From an uncultured Streptomyces sp. (lineage in GTDB: Bacteria > Actinomycetota > Actinomycetes > Streptomycetales > Streptomycetaceae), in contig NZ_CANLBS010000001.1 in NCBI RefSeq assembly GCF_947488945.1, forward strand, positions 248,001 to 312,000: 64,000 nt of DNA, read 5' to 3'. Below are positions 52,677 through 61,159 of this stretch, one piece after another (position 1 is the stretch's first letter; each line of letters begins with the position of its first letter). Below the pieces are notes generated by a model that saw only the letters and a program-made list of their open reading frames with translations, made no database searches and was not told the DNA's origin. Both the position numbers and the translations under genes were made by a program.

Positions 52677-53126
52677 GTGACGCGGACAGCAGCCCCGACC
52701 ACCCGCGCCGTGTCCGACCAGGACTACGCCTCGATCGTCCACTTCTACGCGGGCCACGGGCAACTCCTGGACGCCGGGCAGGCGGAGGAGTGGGCCGAGC
52801 AGTTCACCGAGGACGGCGTGTTCGGACAGAACGTCAAACCGGAGCCGAAGCGGGGCCGCGCGGCCATCGCCGCGGCCATGCGCAAGGGCATCGACGCCAT
52901 CGAGGCCCGGGGCCTCACCCGCCGCCACTGGTTCGGCATGGTGGAGGCGTCGGTCGTGGAGGACGACGTCGTACGCACCCGCTACTACGCGACGGTCTTC
53001 GAGACGCCGTCCGGCGGCGAGCCGCGCCTGTACCTGAGCACCACCGCCGAGGACGTGCTGGAACGCCGCGACGGGCGGTGGCTGGTGCGCAGCCGGTTGA
53101 TCACGCACGACGGAACGCCGGCATGA
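52677..53126 (+). CDS. SnoaL-like/NTF2-fold protein
   Basis: 149 aa. The pattern of N-terminal helices (SIVHFYAGHGQLLDAGQAEE, then WAEQFTEDGVF) and a curved sheet ending DVLERRDGRWLVRSRLITHD is the SnoaL/NTF2 cone fold. In aromatic polyketide clusters such proteins act as cyclases, hydroxylases or isomerases on late intermediates. Start GTG 52677 lies behind AGGGAGGAAG. The stop overlaps the start of the old-yellow-enzyme gene (ATGA). Confidence 0.85.
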   Translation: MTRTAAPTTRAVSDQDYASIVHFYAGHGQLLDAGQAEEWAEQFTEDGVFGQNVKPEPKRGRAAIAAAMRKGIDAIEARGLTRRHWFGMVEASVVEDDVVRTRYYATVFETPSGGEPRLYLSTTAEDVLERRDGRWLVRSRLITHDGTPA

Positions 53127-54208
53127 GCGGCCTGTTCGACACCGCGCGGCTCGGTCGGCTGACGCTGCCCAACCGCCTGGTGATGTCGCCGATGGGCCGC
53201 GGCCGCACCACGGTGGACGGCACCCCGCTGCCCGTCATGGCCGAGTACTACGCCCAGCGGGCCGGTGCCGGCCTCATCATCAGCGAGGCCACGCACCCCG
53301 GCGCGGTGGCGGTCGGACACGCGCACAGCGTCCGGTTGCACACCGGCGAACAGGCCGACGCCTGGCGGGCGGTGGTCGACGCGGTGCACGCGCGCGGCGG
53401 CCGGATCCTGCTCCAGATCATGCACGCGGGCCGGGTCTCCCACCCCGATCTGCACGGCTCGCAGCCGCTGGCGCCGTCCGCGGTCGCCGCGCCGGGCACC
53501 GCGCGGGTCTTCTCCGGCGCGCCGCCGTATCCGGTGCCCCGCCCGATGACGGACGAGGACCTGGCGCGCACCGTGGACGAGTTCGTCCGCTGCGCGGCGA
53601 CGGCGGTGAAGATCGGCTTCGACGGGGTGGAGCTGCACGGCGCCAACGGCTACCTGCTCCACCAGTTCCTCTCCCCCGTGACCAACGTCCGCACCGACGC
53701 CTACGGCGGCGGGCCGGAGAACCGGACCGCCTTCCCGGTGGAGGTGGCCGCCGCGGTCGCCCGGCGCATCGGCGCGGACCGGGTCGGCATCCGGCTCTCC
53801 CCCGGCTTCCCGCTCAACGGCATGGAGGAGCCGGACCGCGACGAGGTCTATCCGGTGCTGCTGGACGAACTGGCACGGCTGGACCTCGCGCACGTCCACT
53901 TCGTCGCGGGCAGTGACACGGAGCTGGTGGGCCGGCTGGCCCGGTCCTGGCCCTCGACCGTCATCGTCAACCTGGGCACCGGGCCCGCCGGGACCGAGGA
54001 CACCCTCGCCGCGGCGGGCAAGGCCCTGGCCGACGGCGCGGACCTGCTCTCCTTCGGGCGGCAGTTCCTCGCCAATCCCGACCTTCCCGCCCGGCTGCGG
54101 ACCGGTGCGCCGCTGAACGCCTGGCGCCCGCAGTTCTTCTACTCGGGCGGCGAGCAGGGCTACACCGACTACCCGCCGCTGGACGCGGGCGTCCCCGCCG
54201 CCACCTGA
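53123..54208 (+). CDS. old-yellow-enzyme-type NADH:flavin oxidoreductase
   Basis: 361 aa FMN TIM barrel. Motifs: [47 protein letters not shown] (His/Asn/Tyr substrate-binding set near 180-186), [13 protein letters not shown], and [13 protein letters not shown] (phosphate site). It reduces alpha-beta-unsaturated carbonyls with NAD(P)H. Overlap of 4 bp with the SnoaL-like gene indicates coupled translation and a shared pathway step. ABM gene follows after 89 bp. Confidence 0.92.
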   Translation: MSGLFDTARLGRLTLPNRLVMSPMGRGRTTVDGTPLPVMAEYYAQRAGAGLIISEATHPGAVAVGHAHSVRLHTGEQADAWRAVVDAVHARGGRILLQIMHAGRVSHPDLHGSQPLAPSAVAAPGTARVFSGAPPYPVPRPMTDEDLARTVDEFVRCAATAVKIGFDGVELHGANGYLLHQFLSPVTNVRTDAYGGGPENRTAFPVEVAAAVARRIGADRVGIRLSPGFPLNGMEEPDRDEVYPVLLDELARLDLAHVHFVAGSDTELVGRLARSWPSTVIVNLGTGPAGTEDTLAAAGKALADGADLLSFGRQFLANPDLPARLRTGAPLNAWRPQFFYSGGEQGYTDYPPLDAGVPAAT

Positions 54209-54297
54209 CCCGCAGCGGCGCCGGGCCACGGCCGGCCACCGGCACGCCGGCACACCAGCACGCCCCTCACCCCTCACAGAATCAGGAGCACCCCGAC

Positions 54298-54597
54298 ATG
54301 GTCGTCTTCGTCAACAAGCTCACGCTGATCGGCTCCGCCGAGGAGTTCGAGAACCGGTACGAGGCGGTGGGGGCCTTCATGGAGACCCAGCCGGGTCTCA
54401 TCCGGTACTCCCTCGTGCGGTCCACCAAGGACCCCGACGTCTACTTCAACCTCGCCGAGTGGGAGGACGAGGAGACGTTCCAGGCGGCGCTCAGGGAGCC
54501 CGAGTTCCGGGCCCGGCTGAACGCGCTGACCGGGCTCATCAAGGGCGAGCCGCACCTGAGCGTCCCGGTGCGGCAGGGCGCGGCCGCCACGCTGTGA
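54298..54597 (+). CDS. ABM-family (antibiotic biosynthesis monooxygenase) small enzyme
   Basis: 99 aa with the ferredoxin-like ABM fold: [60 protein letters not shown]. Such cofactor-free enzymes (ActVA-ORF6, TcmH, SnoaB) oxidise anthrones or naphthols to quinones with O2. The length is standard. A 15-bp hairpin follows at once, ending the rightward operon that starts at 52677. Confidence 0.9.
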   Translation: MVVFVNKLTLIGSAEEFENRYEAVGAFMETQPGLIRYSLVRSTKDPDVYFNLAEWEDEETFQAALREPEFRARLNALTGLIKGEPHLSVPVRQGAAATL

Positions 54598-54605
54598 CAC
54601 GTGCG

Positions 54606-54640
54606 GGGGCCCGGAACGCCGTGCGGGCGTTCCGGGCCCC
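54606..54640. terminator. bidirectional hairpin, 15-bp perfect stem
   Basis: GGGGCCCGGAACGCC (54606-54620) and GGCGTTCCGGGCCCC (54626-54640) with a 5-nt loop separate the converging ABM and SDR genes. Confidence 0.92.
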
Positions 54641-54649
54641 GGCGCGCGT

Positions 54650-55369
54650 TCAGCGCACCCCGCCGTCCACCCCCAGCACCTGCCCGTTGACGTAGGAGGC
54701 GGCCCCGGACGCCAGGAACAGGACGGCGGCGGACACCTCGGCGGCCACGCCCGGCCGGCCCGCGGCGAGCGAGGCGGCCACCACCGGCCCCAGCCGCTCG
54801 TGCGTCAGCAGGGCGCTCCCCATGCCCGCGTCGATGTAACCGGGCGCCACGGCGTTGACGGTCGTACCGGAGGCCGCGACCTCCAGGGCGCACACCCTGA
54901 CCAGTGCCTCCACCGCGGCCTTGGACGCGCTGTAGGCGGCGGCGCCGGGCATCGCCCGGCTTCCCAGCAAGGACGACATGACGATGATCCGGCCGCCCGG
55001 CTCGGCCCCCACGTGCGGCAGCGCCGCGCGGACGGTGTGGAAGACGCCGTGCACATTGGTGTCGATCACGTCGTGCCAGTCGTCCGGGGACAGGGACGCC
55101 ACCGGGCCGGGCCTGCTGATGCCGGCGTTCGCGACCACGATGTGCGGGCCGCCGTACCGCTCGTGGACGGTACGCAGCAGCGCCGGCATCGCGTCCGGCA
55201 CGGTCACGTCCGCCTTCACGGCCGTGATGCCGTCCCCCGGCGGTTCGTCGGGCACCTCGCGCGCGGCCACGACGACCGTGGCCCCCGCCCCGGCCAGGGC
55301 ACGGGCCACGTCGAGGCCCAGCCCCCGCGTCCCTCCGGTGACGACGGCCGTTCTCCCCTGCAAGTGCAT
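54650..55369 (-). CDS. SDR-family oxidoreductase
   Basis: 239 aa classical short-chain dehydrogenase: VVTGGTRGLGLDVARALAGA (cofactor), VANAGISRPGP, MSSLLGSRAMPGAAAYSASK (Ser, Tyr, Lys), VNAVAPGYIDAGM, and C-terminal NGQVLGVDGGVR. It is shorter than and clearly distinct from the ActIII-like ketoreductase, nearer FabG-type reductases, so a tailoring ketoreduction is likely. GGAGGAAAG precedes the ATG; the longer frame is Pro-rich leader. SARP-like heptamers lie 89 bp upstream. Confidence 0.9.
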   Translation of the reverse strand: MHLQGRTAVVTGGTRGLGLDVARALAGAGATVVVAAREVPDEPPGDGITAVKADVTVPDAMPALLRTVHERYGGPHIVVANAGISRPGPVASLSPDDWHDVIDTNVHGVFHTVRAALPHVGAEPGGRIIVMSSLLGSRAMPGAAAYSASKAAVEALVRVCALEVAASGTTVNAVAPGYIDAGMGSALLTHERLGPVVAASLAAGRPGVAAEVSAAVLFLASGAASYVNGQVLGVDGGVR

Positions 55370-55457
55370 CTTTCCTCCATCGGACGGTTTCGGGGGACGC
55401 GCCGAGCCTGCGGGGGAGGGCTCGTGGCGCGGCGGAGCGGGCCTGGAGCCGGGGGCC

Positions 55458-55486
55458 GGTGGAGCGCCGCTGGATTCCCGCTCCAC
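55458..55486 (-). promoter_or_regulatory. SARP-type triple heptamer before the SDR gene
   Basis: Minus strand GTGGAGC (55486), ATCCAGC (55475) and CTCCACC (55464) start exactly 11 bp apart. The first two match the pair before the ketoreductase operon (xTGGAxC-N4-ATCCAGC). The same DNA is part of an 11-bp-arm inverted repeat (55456-55466 with 55479-55489), which may also end the upstream gene. Confidence 0.6.
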
Positions 55487-55526
55487 CGGGGGGTCCGACG
55501 GTGGGCGCATGGTCCACCTCGTCGTC

Positions 55527-56432
55527 TCAGGCCGCACAGCTCAGCGGGCGCCCGCCGTTGTAGCGGACCATCTCCCGCATGGCTTCGGCCGAGGCGATGC
55601 GCTCACCGGGCGCGCCGCCGCGGACCTCGTGGAACGCGCGGTGCAGGTTGCCGACGAGCCGTTCCCCGTCCGCCAGGCCGGCGAACGGTCCCGGCCCGGC
55701 GCGCAGCGCCGTGTCGAGGGGGCCGAGTCCCCGCGCGACGCCGTCCTCGGCGAGGTCCGCGACCCGCGCGAGGTACGCCTCGGTCACGTCGAGCAGTTCG
55801 GGCCCGCCCACCGGGCCGTGGCCGGGGACGACGACGCGCGGTCGGAGCTCCCGCAGTCGCGCGAGCGCCGCGCGGGAGCCGCTCACCGACCCCATGAGGA
55901 CGAAGGGCGCCGCCGCGGAGAAGACCAGGTCGCCCGCGTACAGGACGCGCTGTTCGGGCAGCCACACCACCAGGTCGTCCGCGGTGTGGGCCACCCCCGG
56001 GTGGAAGACCTCCGCGGTGACGCCGCCGAGATCGAGTCCGATCCTGTCGTGCACGGTGAGCGACGGCAGCACGGTCTCGGTCCGTCCCCACTCGACGCCG
56101 GGCCACATCGACTGGAGCGACAGGCCCTTGCGCAGCAGTTCGGCGGGCCCCCGCGCGTGCGCGACCAGCAGGCTGCCGGGGCCGGCGAGCAGATGGTTGC
56201 CGAAGGTGTGGTCGCCGTGGTGGTGGGTGCTGACGACGATCCGCCGCAGGCCGGGGGCCAGGCCGTCCACGGCCGCCCGCAGGCGCAGCGTCCGGCGCTC
56301 GGTCGCCGCGGTGTCCACCACCAGGACCGAGTCGGCCCCCACCACGATCCCGGCGTTGTTGACGCACCAGCCGCCCGGCTCCTGCACGTAGGCGTGGGCC
56401 CGGTCGGCCACGGTGACGACGGCTCCGCTCAT
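55527..56432 (-). CDS. ActIV-like metallo-beta-lactamase-fold cyclase/thioesterase
   Basis: 301 aa. The metal motif is VSTHHHGDHTFGNH (about 70-83), with further ligands in HPGVAHTADDLV, YAGDLVF and VVPGHGPVGG. The N-terminal AYVQEPGGWCVNNAGIVVG and the C-terminal REMVRYNGGRPLSCAA recall, from memory, ActIV of the actinorhodin pathway, which closes the second ring and releases the chain from ACP. GAGGGAG precedes the ATG. It diverges from a SARP gene over phased CTCCAG repeats. Confidence 0.9.
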   Translation of the reverse strand: MSGAVVTVADRAHAYVQEPGGWCVNNAGIVVGADSVLVVDTAATERRTLRLRAAVDGLAPGLRRIVVSTHHHGDHTFGNHLLAGPGSLLVAHARGPAELLRKGLSLQSMWPGVEWGRTETVLPSLTVHDRIGLDLGGVTAEVFHPGVAHTADDLVVWLPEQRVLYAGDLVFSAAAPFVLMGSVSGSRAALARLRELRPRVVVPGHGPVGGPELLDVTEAYLARVADLAEDGVARGLGPLDTALRAGPGPFAGLADGERLVGNLHRAFHEVRGGAPGERIASAEAMREMVRYNGGRPLSCAA

Positions 56433-56482
56433 GACGACTCCCTCATCTCGTCGGCTTCCTGCCGACAGTCCGACACGGGCCG

Positions 56483-56500
56483 CTGGAGTGCGGCTGGAGC
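56483..56500. promoter_or_regulatory. SARP-type heptamer pair between the cyclase and third SARP genes
   Basis: Minus strand GCTCCAG (56500) and ACTCCAG (56489) start 11 bp apart; read rightwards they are CTGGAG repeats. The site lies 51 bp from the cyclase start and 20 bp from the SARP start, so it may serve the cyclase and cover the SARP promoter. Confidence 0.65.
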
Positions 56501-56519
56501 AACGAAAGGGAAGACGGCG

Positions 56520-57320
56520 ATGAAGTTCGGCGTGCTCGGAGGGCTTTCGGTGCGCGACGCCGGCGGGGACCACCTGCCGACGGCGCCCAAGCAGCGGCAA
56601 CTGCTCGCACTGCTGCTGCTGCACGCCAACCACGTCGTGCCGGTGCGGGTCTGTTTGGCCGAGATCTGGGGCGAGGACCCGCCGCCGAGCGCGGGAACCA
56701 CGCTGCAGACGTACGTGATGCACCTGCGCCGGCTGCTCGCCCGGCTGCCGTCGGTCGGCTCGCGCGAGGCGGCTCACGACCGGCTGCGGATGAGCGGCTC
56801 CGGTTACGTCCTGCGCGTGGCGCCCCAGGAGCTGGACCTGACGTGCTTCCAGGAGCTGGTGGCGCGGGCCGGCCGGCTGCCCGCCTCGGAGGCGGGCGCG
56901 GCGAGCCGTCTGCTGGGCGAGGCGATGGAGCTGTGGAGCCGGCCGATGCTCGCCGACGTCCGGACGGGACCGGTGCTGCAACCCGCCGTCATCCACTGGG
57001 AGCAGCGGCGGCTGGCCGTCCACGAGGAGTACCTCGACACCCGGCTGCGCCTCGGATGCCCGCGCGACGTGCTGCCCGAACTCGCGGTGCTCACCCGCCG
57101 CCACCCCACCCACGAGCCCCTGCACACCCGTTACATGAGTGCCCTGTACGCGGTGGGACGGACCGGGGACGCGCTGGACGCCTGCGCCCGGCTCACCCGG
57201 CGGCTCGCCGAGGACCTGGGAGTCGCGCCGAGCCCGGCGGTGGACCGGATCCGGGCCGTCATCAGGGCGGGCGGTCCGGCGCCCCGGGTGCTCGGCCCGC
57301 GTCCCGCGCCGGTGTCCTGA
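56520..57320 (+). CDS. second small SARP-family cluster activator
   Basis: 266 aa: OmpR-like domain (TAPKQRQLLALLLLHANHVV, then LAEIWGEDPPPSAGTTLQTY, about 1-90) and BTAD (about 100-245). It resembles the SARP at 51728 through most of its length, so the two look like paralogues. GGGAAG precedes the ATG. It diverges from the ActIV-like gene. Having two small SARPs plus an AfsR-like one suggests a regulatory cascade. Confidence 0.93.
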   Translation: MKFGVLGGLSVRDAGGDHLPTAPKQRQLLALLLLHANHVVPVRVCLAEIWGEDPPPSAGTTLQTYVMHLRRLLARLPSVGSREAAHDRLRMSGSGYVLRVAPQELDLTCFQELVARAGRLPASEAGAASRLLGEAMELWSRPMLADVRTGPVLQPAVIHWEQRRLAVHEEYLDTRLRLGCPRDVLPELAVLTRRHPTHEPLHTRYMSALYAVGRTGDALDACARLTRRLAEDLGVAPSPAVDRIRAVIRAGGPAPRVLGPRPAPVS

Positions 57321-57400
57321 CCGCCGCGCGCCCGCACCGCCCCGCCACCGGCGGTCCCCCGTCCCCCGCCCCCACCGCGCCACCGATCCGAGGAGCAGCC

Positions 57401-58573
57401 GTGCCCGTACCCCTGCAACGCGACCCCGACCTGACGCGGGCCGTGCTCACCCACTGGTTCGGCGGCCGGGCCGCCGGGACCGGCGAGGTCCGCGTCGGAC
57501 CCGTGACCGTCCCCCGGGAGGTCGGCTTCTCCGGGGAGATCCTGCTCTTCGACGCGGAGTGGACCGAGCGGGGCCGCCGCCGCACCGTCCCGCTGGCGGT
57601 GCGGGTCGCGCCCACGGGCCACCGGGTCTTCCCGGAGGACCAGTGGGACGACCAGATCCGGGTGCTGAAGCTGCTCGCCGGTACCGGGCTGCCGGTGCCC
57701 ACGGTGCACTGGGACGAGCGCTCGGAGAAGTACCTCGGCGCCCCGTTCGTGGTCATGGACCGGGTCGCCGGACACGTGCCGGCCGACCTGCCGTCGTACC
57801 ACCGGCAGGGGTGGCTCGCCGAGCAGGAGCCGCGGACACGGGCGCTGGCGTGGAACGCGGCCGTGGACCGGCTGGCCGACGTGCACCGGATCGATCCGTA
57901 CGCCGGCGGCTTCGGCTTCCTGGACCGGCCGGAGCACGGCCCGGTCGGCAGTGGCCGGCTGCTGCGCCACTTCGTCTCCCGGCTGGACTTCTACGGCGTC
58001 GGCGACAACCCGGTCGCGGCGCGCGCCCTGGAGTGGCTGAACGCGAGCGACCCGGTGGACGCGGGCGGGCCCGCGCTGCTCTGGGGCGACGCCCGGCTGG
58101 GCAACATCGTCTTCGACGGGGTGGAGCCCGCGGCGCTGCTCGACTGGGAGATGACGGCGCTCGGGCCGCCCGAGGCGGACCTCGCCTGGTTCCTGCACAT
58201 GGACCGCCACCTGAGCGAGGGCATCGGCGCGCCCCGGCTGGAGGGGCTGCCCGGACGCGACGAGACGGTGGCGCGCTGGGAGGAGCGGACCGGCCGCCGG
58301 GCCGTGAACCTGGTCCACCACCAGGTGTTCGCGGCGTTCCGGTTCTGCGTGGTGACGGCGCGGGTGACGCGGCTGCTGGACGAGAGCGGCATCCTGCCGC
58401 CGGGCGTGGAGGTGCCGCTGCACCGCAACGCCACGGGGCTGCTCGCCACCGTGCTGGACGAGGCGGGGGCGCCGCCCCCCGGCACCGGCTCCAGGGCTCG
58501 TGGACCCGTCCTCCAGCGGAGCGGCGCAGGGTGGCCGCACCGAGGAGGTGAGCCGGACGATGGCCATCGATGA
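57401..58573 (+). CDS. aminoglycoside-phosphotransferase-like (APH fold) protein
   Basis: 390 aa. The kinase-like fold is shown by FVVMDRVAGHVP (hinge), LLWGDARLGNIVFDG (catalytic loop, with Trp in place of the usual His before Gly-Asp; Asn present) and LLDWEMTALGPPEADLAWFL (metal Asp region). It is closest in my memory to the ACAD10-type APH family of unknown small-molecule substrates, not to true aminoglycoside resistance kinases. It could phosphorylate a pathway intermediate for later elimination, or inactivate the product. GAGGAGCAGCC precedes the GTG. Its 3' end overlaps the flavin reductase start by 14 bp. Confidence 0.85.
   Translation: MPVPLQRDPDLTRAVLTHWFGGRAAGTGEVRVGPVTVPREVGFSGEILLFDAEWTERGRRRTVPLAVRVAPTGHRVFPEDQWDDQIRVLKLLAGTGLPVPTVHWDERSEKYLGAPFVVMDRVAGHVPADLPSYHRQGWLAEQEPRTRALAWNAAVDRLADVHRIDPYAGGFGFLDRPEHGPVGSGRLLRHFVSRLDFYGVGDNPVAARALEWLNASDPVDAGGPALLWGDARLGNIVFDGVEPAALLDWEMTALGPPEADLAWFLHMDRHLSEGIGAPRLEGLPGRDETVARWEERTGRRAVNLVHHQVFAAFRFCVVTARVTRLLDESGILPPGVEVPLHRNATGLLATVLDEAGAPPPGTGSRARGPVLQRSGAGWPHRGGEPDDGHR
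58488..58516 (+). promoter_or_regulatory. candidate SARP heptamers inside the kinase gene, before the flavin reductase
   Basis: GCTCCAG (58488) and CCTCCAG (58510) are 22 bp, two turns, apart. They lie in coding sequence 44-72 bp before the flavin reductase start, so they are weaker evidence than the intergenic sites. Confidence 0.4.
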
Positions 58574-59060
58574 CACGCTGTTCCGCGCACTGTTCGCCGC
58601 GCAGCCGGCGGGGGTGTGCGTGGTCACCGCCGTGGGCGCGGACGGACGCCCCAGCGGTCTGACGCTGAGCGCGGTCTGCTCGGCCTCGCGCAATCCGCCG
58701 CTGCTGCTCGTCTGCCTGGACAACGGCTCCCGGACGCTGGACGCCGTCCGGCACGCGGGGACCTTCGCGGTCAACTTCCTCGCCGTCGGCCAGGAAGGGC
58801 TCGCCGGCCTGTTCGCCGGCAAGAGCACCGACAAGTTCGCGGACCTCGCGTGGCGGCCGTCCGCCGCCGCGGAAGGCGCGCCGCTGCTGCCCGCCGACCG
58901 GGTGAGCGCCTACGCCGAGTGCCGGGTGGTGGACGAGATCCCGGCCGGCGACCACCGGGTGCTGCTGGGCCGGATCGACGGCGCGGGCGTCGGGTCCAGC
59001 GTTCCGCTGGTCCACCACCGGCGCGACTACGTGCGTCTGCCCGTGCCGTCGCGGCTCTGA
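58560..59060 (+). CDS. flavin reductase (two-component monooxygenase partner)
   Basis: 166 aa split-barrel FMN-binding protein: FRALFAAQPAGVCVVTAVGA, PSGLTLSAVCSASRNPPLLL, GTFAVNFLAVGQEGLAGLFA, and VVDEIPAGDHRVLLGRIDGA. It makes FMNH2 or FADH2 from NAD(P)H for a partner monooxygenase (ActVB type). GAGGAGG precedes the ATG. The luciferase-like gene follows after 63 bp and is the natural partner. Confidence 0.92.
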   Translation: MAIDDTLFRALFAAQPAGVCVVTAVGADGRPSGLTLSAVCSASRNPPLLLVCLDNGSRTLDAVRHAGTFAVNFLAVGQEGLAGLFAGKSTDKFADLAWRPSAAAEGAPLLPADRVSAYAECRVVDEIPAGDHRVLLGRIDGAGVGSSVPLVHHRRDYVRLPVPSRL

Positions 59061-59123
59061 CGCGCCGCCGGGCCGCGCACCACCAGACCTGTCCACCACC
59101 GCCAGCGTGACCGAGGGGCACCC

Positions 59124-60191
59124 ATGAAGTTCGGCATCAACCTCTTTCCCACCGTCGGCCCGGCGGAGAAGTCCGCGGGCGCGCATTTCGAGGAGTCCCT
59201 GCGGCTCGCCGAACTCGCCGACGAGCTGGGCTTCCACCACGTCAAGACGGTGGAGCACTACTTCCACGAGTACGGCGGCTACAGCCCCGACCCGGTGACG
59301 TTCCTGGCGGCGGCCGCGGCACGGACCAGCCGGGTGCGGCTGGTGACGGGTGCGGTGCTGCCCGCCTTCAGCCACCCGCTGAAGCTGGCCGGGAAGCTCG
59401 CCATGCTCGACAACATCGCGCAGGGCCGGCTCGACGTCGGCTTCGGACGCGCCTTCCTGCCCGACGAGTTCGCGGCGTTCGAGGTCTCGATGGACGAGAG
59501 CCGGGCCCGTTTCGACGAGGGCGTCGAGGCGTGCCGCCGGCTGTGGAGCGAGGAGGACGTGGTCTGGGAGGGGCGGTTCCACCGCTTCGGCCCGGTCACG
59601 ATGCTGCCCCGGCCGTGGCAGAGCCCGCATCCGCGCATCCTGGTCGCGACGGCGAAGACCCCGGCGTCCGCCGAAGCGGCGGGCCGTCAGGGGTACGGCG
59701 TGATGCTCGTGCCGTCCATCAACCCGCGCGAGCAGGTGCAGCAGACGATCGCGCTGTACCGGGACGCGGCCTCGGAGGCGGGCTTCAAGCCCACCGAGGA
59801 GGACATCCACATGAGTTACAACTGCTACCTAGCCGAGGACGCGGCCGAGGCGCGCGAGAAGGGCAAGAAGGCCCACGAGCGGGCCGGCCGCGCGATGGCC
59901 GCCGCCGTCGCGGCCTGGGCGGACACCCGCAGCGCGGACTACGCCGGCTACGAGAAGATCGTCGAGAAGGCCTCGGGCCGGGGCGACTTCGACCGCTCGG
60001 TGGCCTCCCGCAAGGCGCTGGTGGGCACCCCCTCCGAGGTCCGCGCCGCGATCGACGACATCCGCGGCTGGTTCGGCGACTTCACCATCAGCCTCCAGGT
60101 GATCTCCGGCGCCATGCCCTTCGAGGAGTCGGCCCGCACCATGCGCCTGTTCGCCGAGCACGTGCTGCCGCACTACGCCGACCCGTCCTGA
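59124..60191 (+). CDS. luciferase-like (LLM) flavin-dependent monooxygenase
   Basis: 355 aa bacterial-luciferase TIM barrel: MKFGINLFPTVGPAEKS, ELGFHHVKTVEHYFHEYGGY, GRLDVGFGRAFLPDEFAAFE, and ILVATAKTPASAEAAGRQGY. The N-terminal MKFGxN and the VEHYFHEYGG segment are of the alkanal-monooxygenase-like group. It uses reduced flavin, presumably from the preceding reductase, to oxygenate a substrate, possibly by Baeyer-Villiger chemistry. It is not close to the LLM enzyme at 47113. Confidence 0.9.
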   Translation: MKFGINLFPTVGPAEKSAGAHFEESLRLAELADELGFHHVKTVEHYFHEYGGYSPDPVTFLAAAAARTSRVRLVTGAVLPAFSHPLKLAGKLAMLDNIAQGRLDVGFGRAFLPDEFAAFEVSMDESRARFDEGVEACRRLWSEEDVVWEGRFHRFGPVTMLPRPWQSPHPRILVATAKTPASAEAAGRQGYGVMLVPSINPREQVQQTIALYRDAASEAGFKPTEEDIHMSYNCYLAEDAAEAREKGKKAHERAGRAMAAAVAAWADTRSADYAGYEKIVEKASGRGDFDRSVASRKALVGTPSEVRAAIDDIRGWFGDFTISLQVISGAMPFEESARTMRLFAEHVLPHYADPS

Positions 60192-60244
60192 CCTCCGCGT
60201 CCCGCCGCGCCGCCGCCGACCAGTCCAGAGCCGAGGAGATGTCC

Positions 60245-61159
60245 ATGACCGCGCCCACCGGGCCGGGTTCCGCGCGGACCGCGGGAGAGGTACGCGACCG
60301 GGAACGGGCGGAGCACGCGTCGGCGGGGGCCGCCGACGCCGCCCGCGCCCGGCCGCGGCCCCGGCCGCTGCGTCCCGTCGCCGCCGCGGCGGGGCTGCTG
60401 CTCCTCGCGATGGCCCTGCACGCGCTCGTCACCAACGACGCGTTCCGCTGGGACGTGGTCGGCCGCTACTTCACCGCCGACGCGGTGCTCTCCGGCCTGC
60501 TGACCACCTTGTGGCTGACCGCGGTGGCCTTCGTCCTGGGGTTCGTGCTCGGCACCGTGCTGGCGGTGATGCGTCTGTCGGGGCAGCCCATCCTGGTCTC
60601 GCTCAGCTGGGGCTACACCTGGCTGTTCCGCTCGGTGCCGATGCTGGTGCAACTGCTCTTCTGGTACAACATCTCGCTGCTCTACCCCCGGCTGTCCCTG
60701 GGCATCCCGTTCGGCCCCGCCGTCACGGAGTTCTCGACCGAGAGCCTGATCAGCGGGCTCACGGCGGCCGTGATCGGCCTGGTGCTGCACGAGGCGGGCC
60801 AGCTCGCCGAGATCGTGCGGGCCGGAATCCTGTCGGTGGACGAGGGGCAGACGGAGGCGGCCGAGGCCCTCGGGCTGGGGCGGGCGCGCATCTTCCTGCG
60901 CGTGGTGCTGCCGCAGGCGATGCCCGCCATCCTGCCGCCGGCCGGCAGCCAGATCATCGGGCTGCTCAAGGGCACCTCGATCGTCAGCGTCATCGCCGTC
61001 CAGGACCTGCTGTTCGCCACCCAGCTCATCTACAACCGCAACTACCTCGTCATCCCCCTGCTGCTCGTCGCCACCCTGTGGTACCTGCTGCTGACCTCGG
61101 CCCTGGGCGTCGTGCAGCACTTCGTCGAGCGCCACTACGGAGGTAAGACCCGCACATGA
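60245..61159 (+). CDS. amino-acid-type ABC transporter permease
   Basis: 304 aa. A 45-residue Arg/Ala-rich cytoplasmic leader is followed by about five or six helices of the HisMQ/GlnP type: LLTTLWLTAVAFVLGFVLGT, WLFRSVPMLVQLLFWYNISL, and the coupling loop EIVRAGILSVDEGQTEAAEA then ALGLGRARIFLRVVLPQAMP. ATG 60245 is chosen over 60239 because GAGGAG is then 6 nt upstream. The ATPase gene overlaps it by 4 bp. Only one permease is present, so it probably forms a homodimer. Confidence 0.92.
   Translation: MTAPTGPGSARTAGEVRDRERAEHASAGAADAARARPRPRPLRPVAAAAGLLLLAMALHALVTNDAFRWDVVGRYFTADAVLSGLLTTLWLTAVAFVLGFVLGTVLAVMRLSGQPILVSLSWGYTWLFRSVPMLVQLLFWYNISLLYPRLSLGIPFGPAVTEFSTESLISGLTAAVIGLVLHEAGQLAEIVRAGILSVDEGQTEAAEALGLGRARIFLRVVLPQAMPAILPPAGSQIIGLLKGTSIVSVIAVQDLLFATQLIYNRNYLVIPLLLVATLWYLLLTSALGVVQHFVERHYGGKTRT

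Noticed and set aside
57401..58573. Aminoglycoside resistance gene
   Set aside because: Fold matches, but the catalytic-loop variant and the cluster context fit ACAD10-type APH proteins of unknown substrate better.
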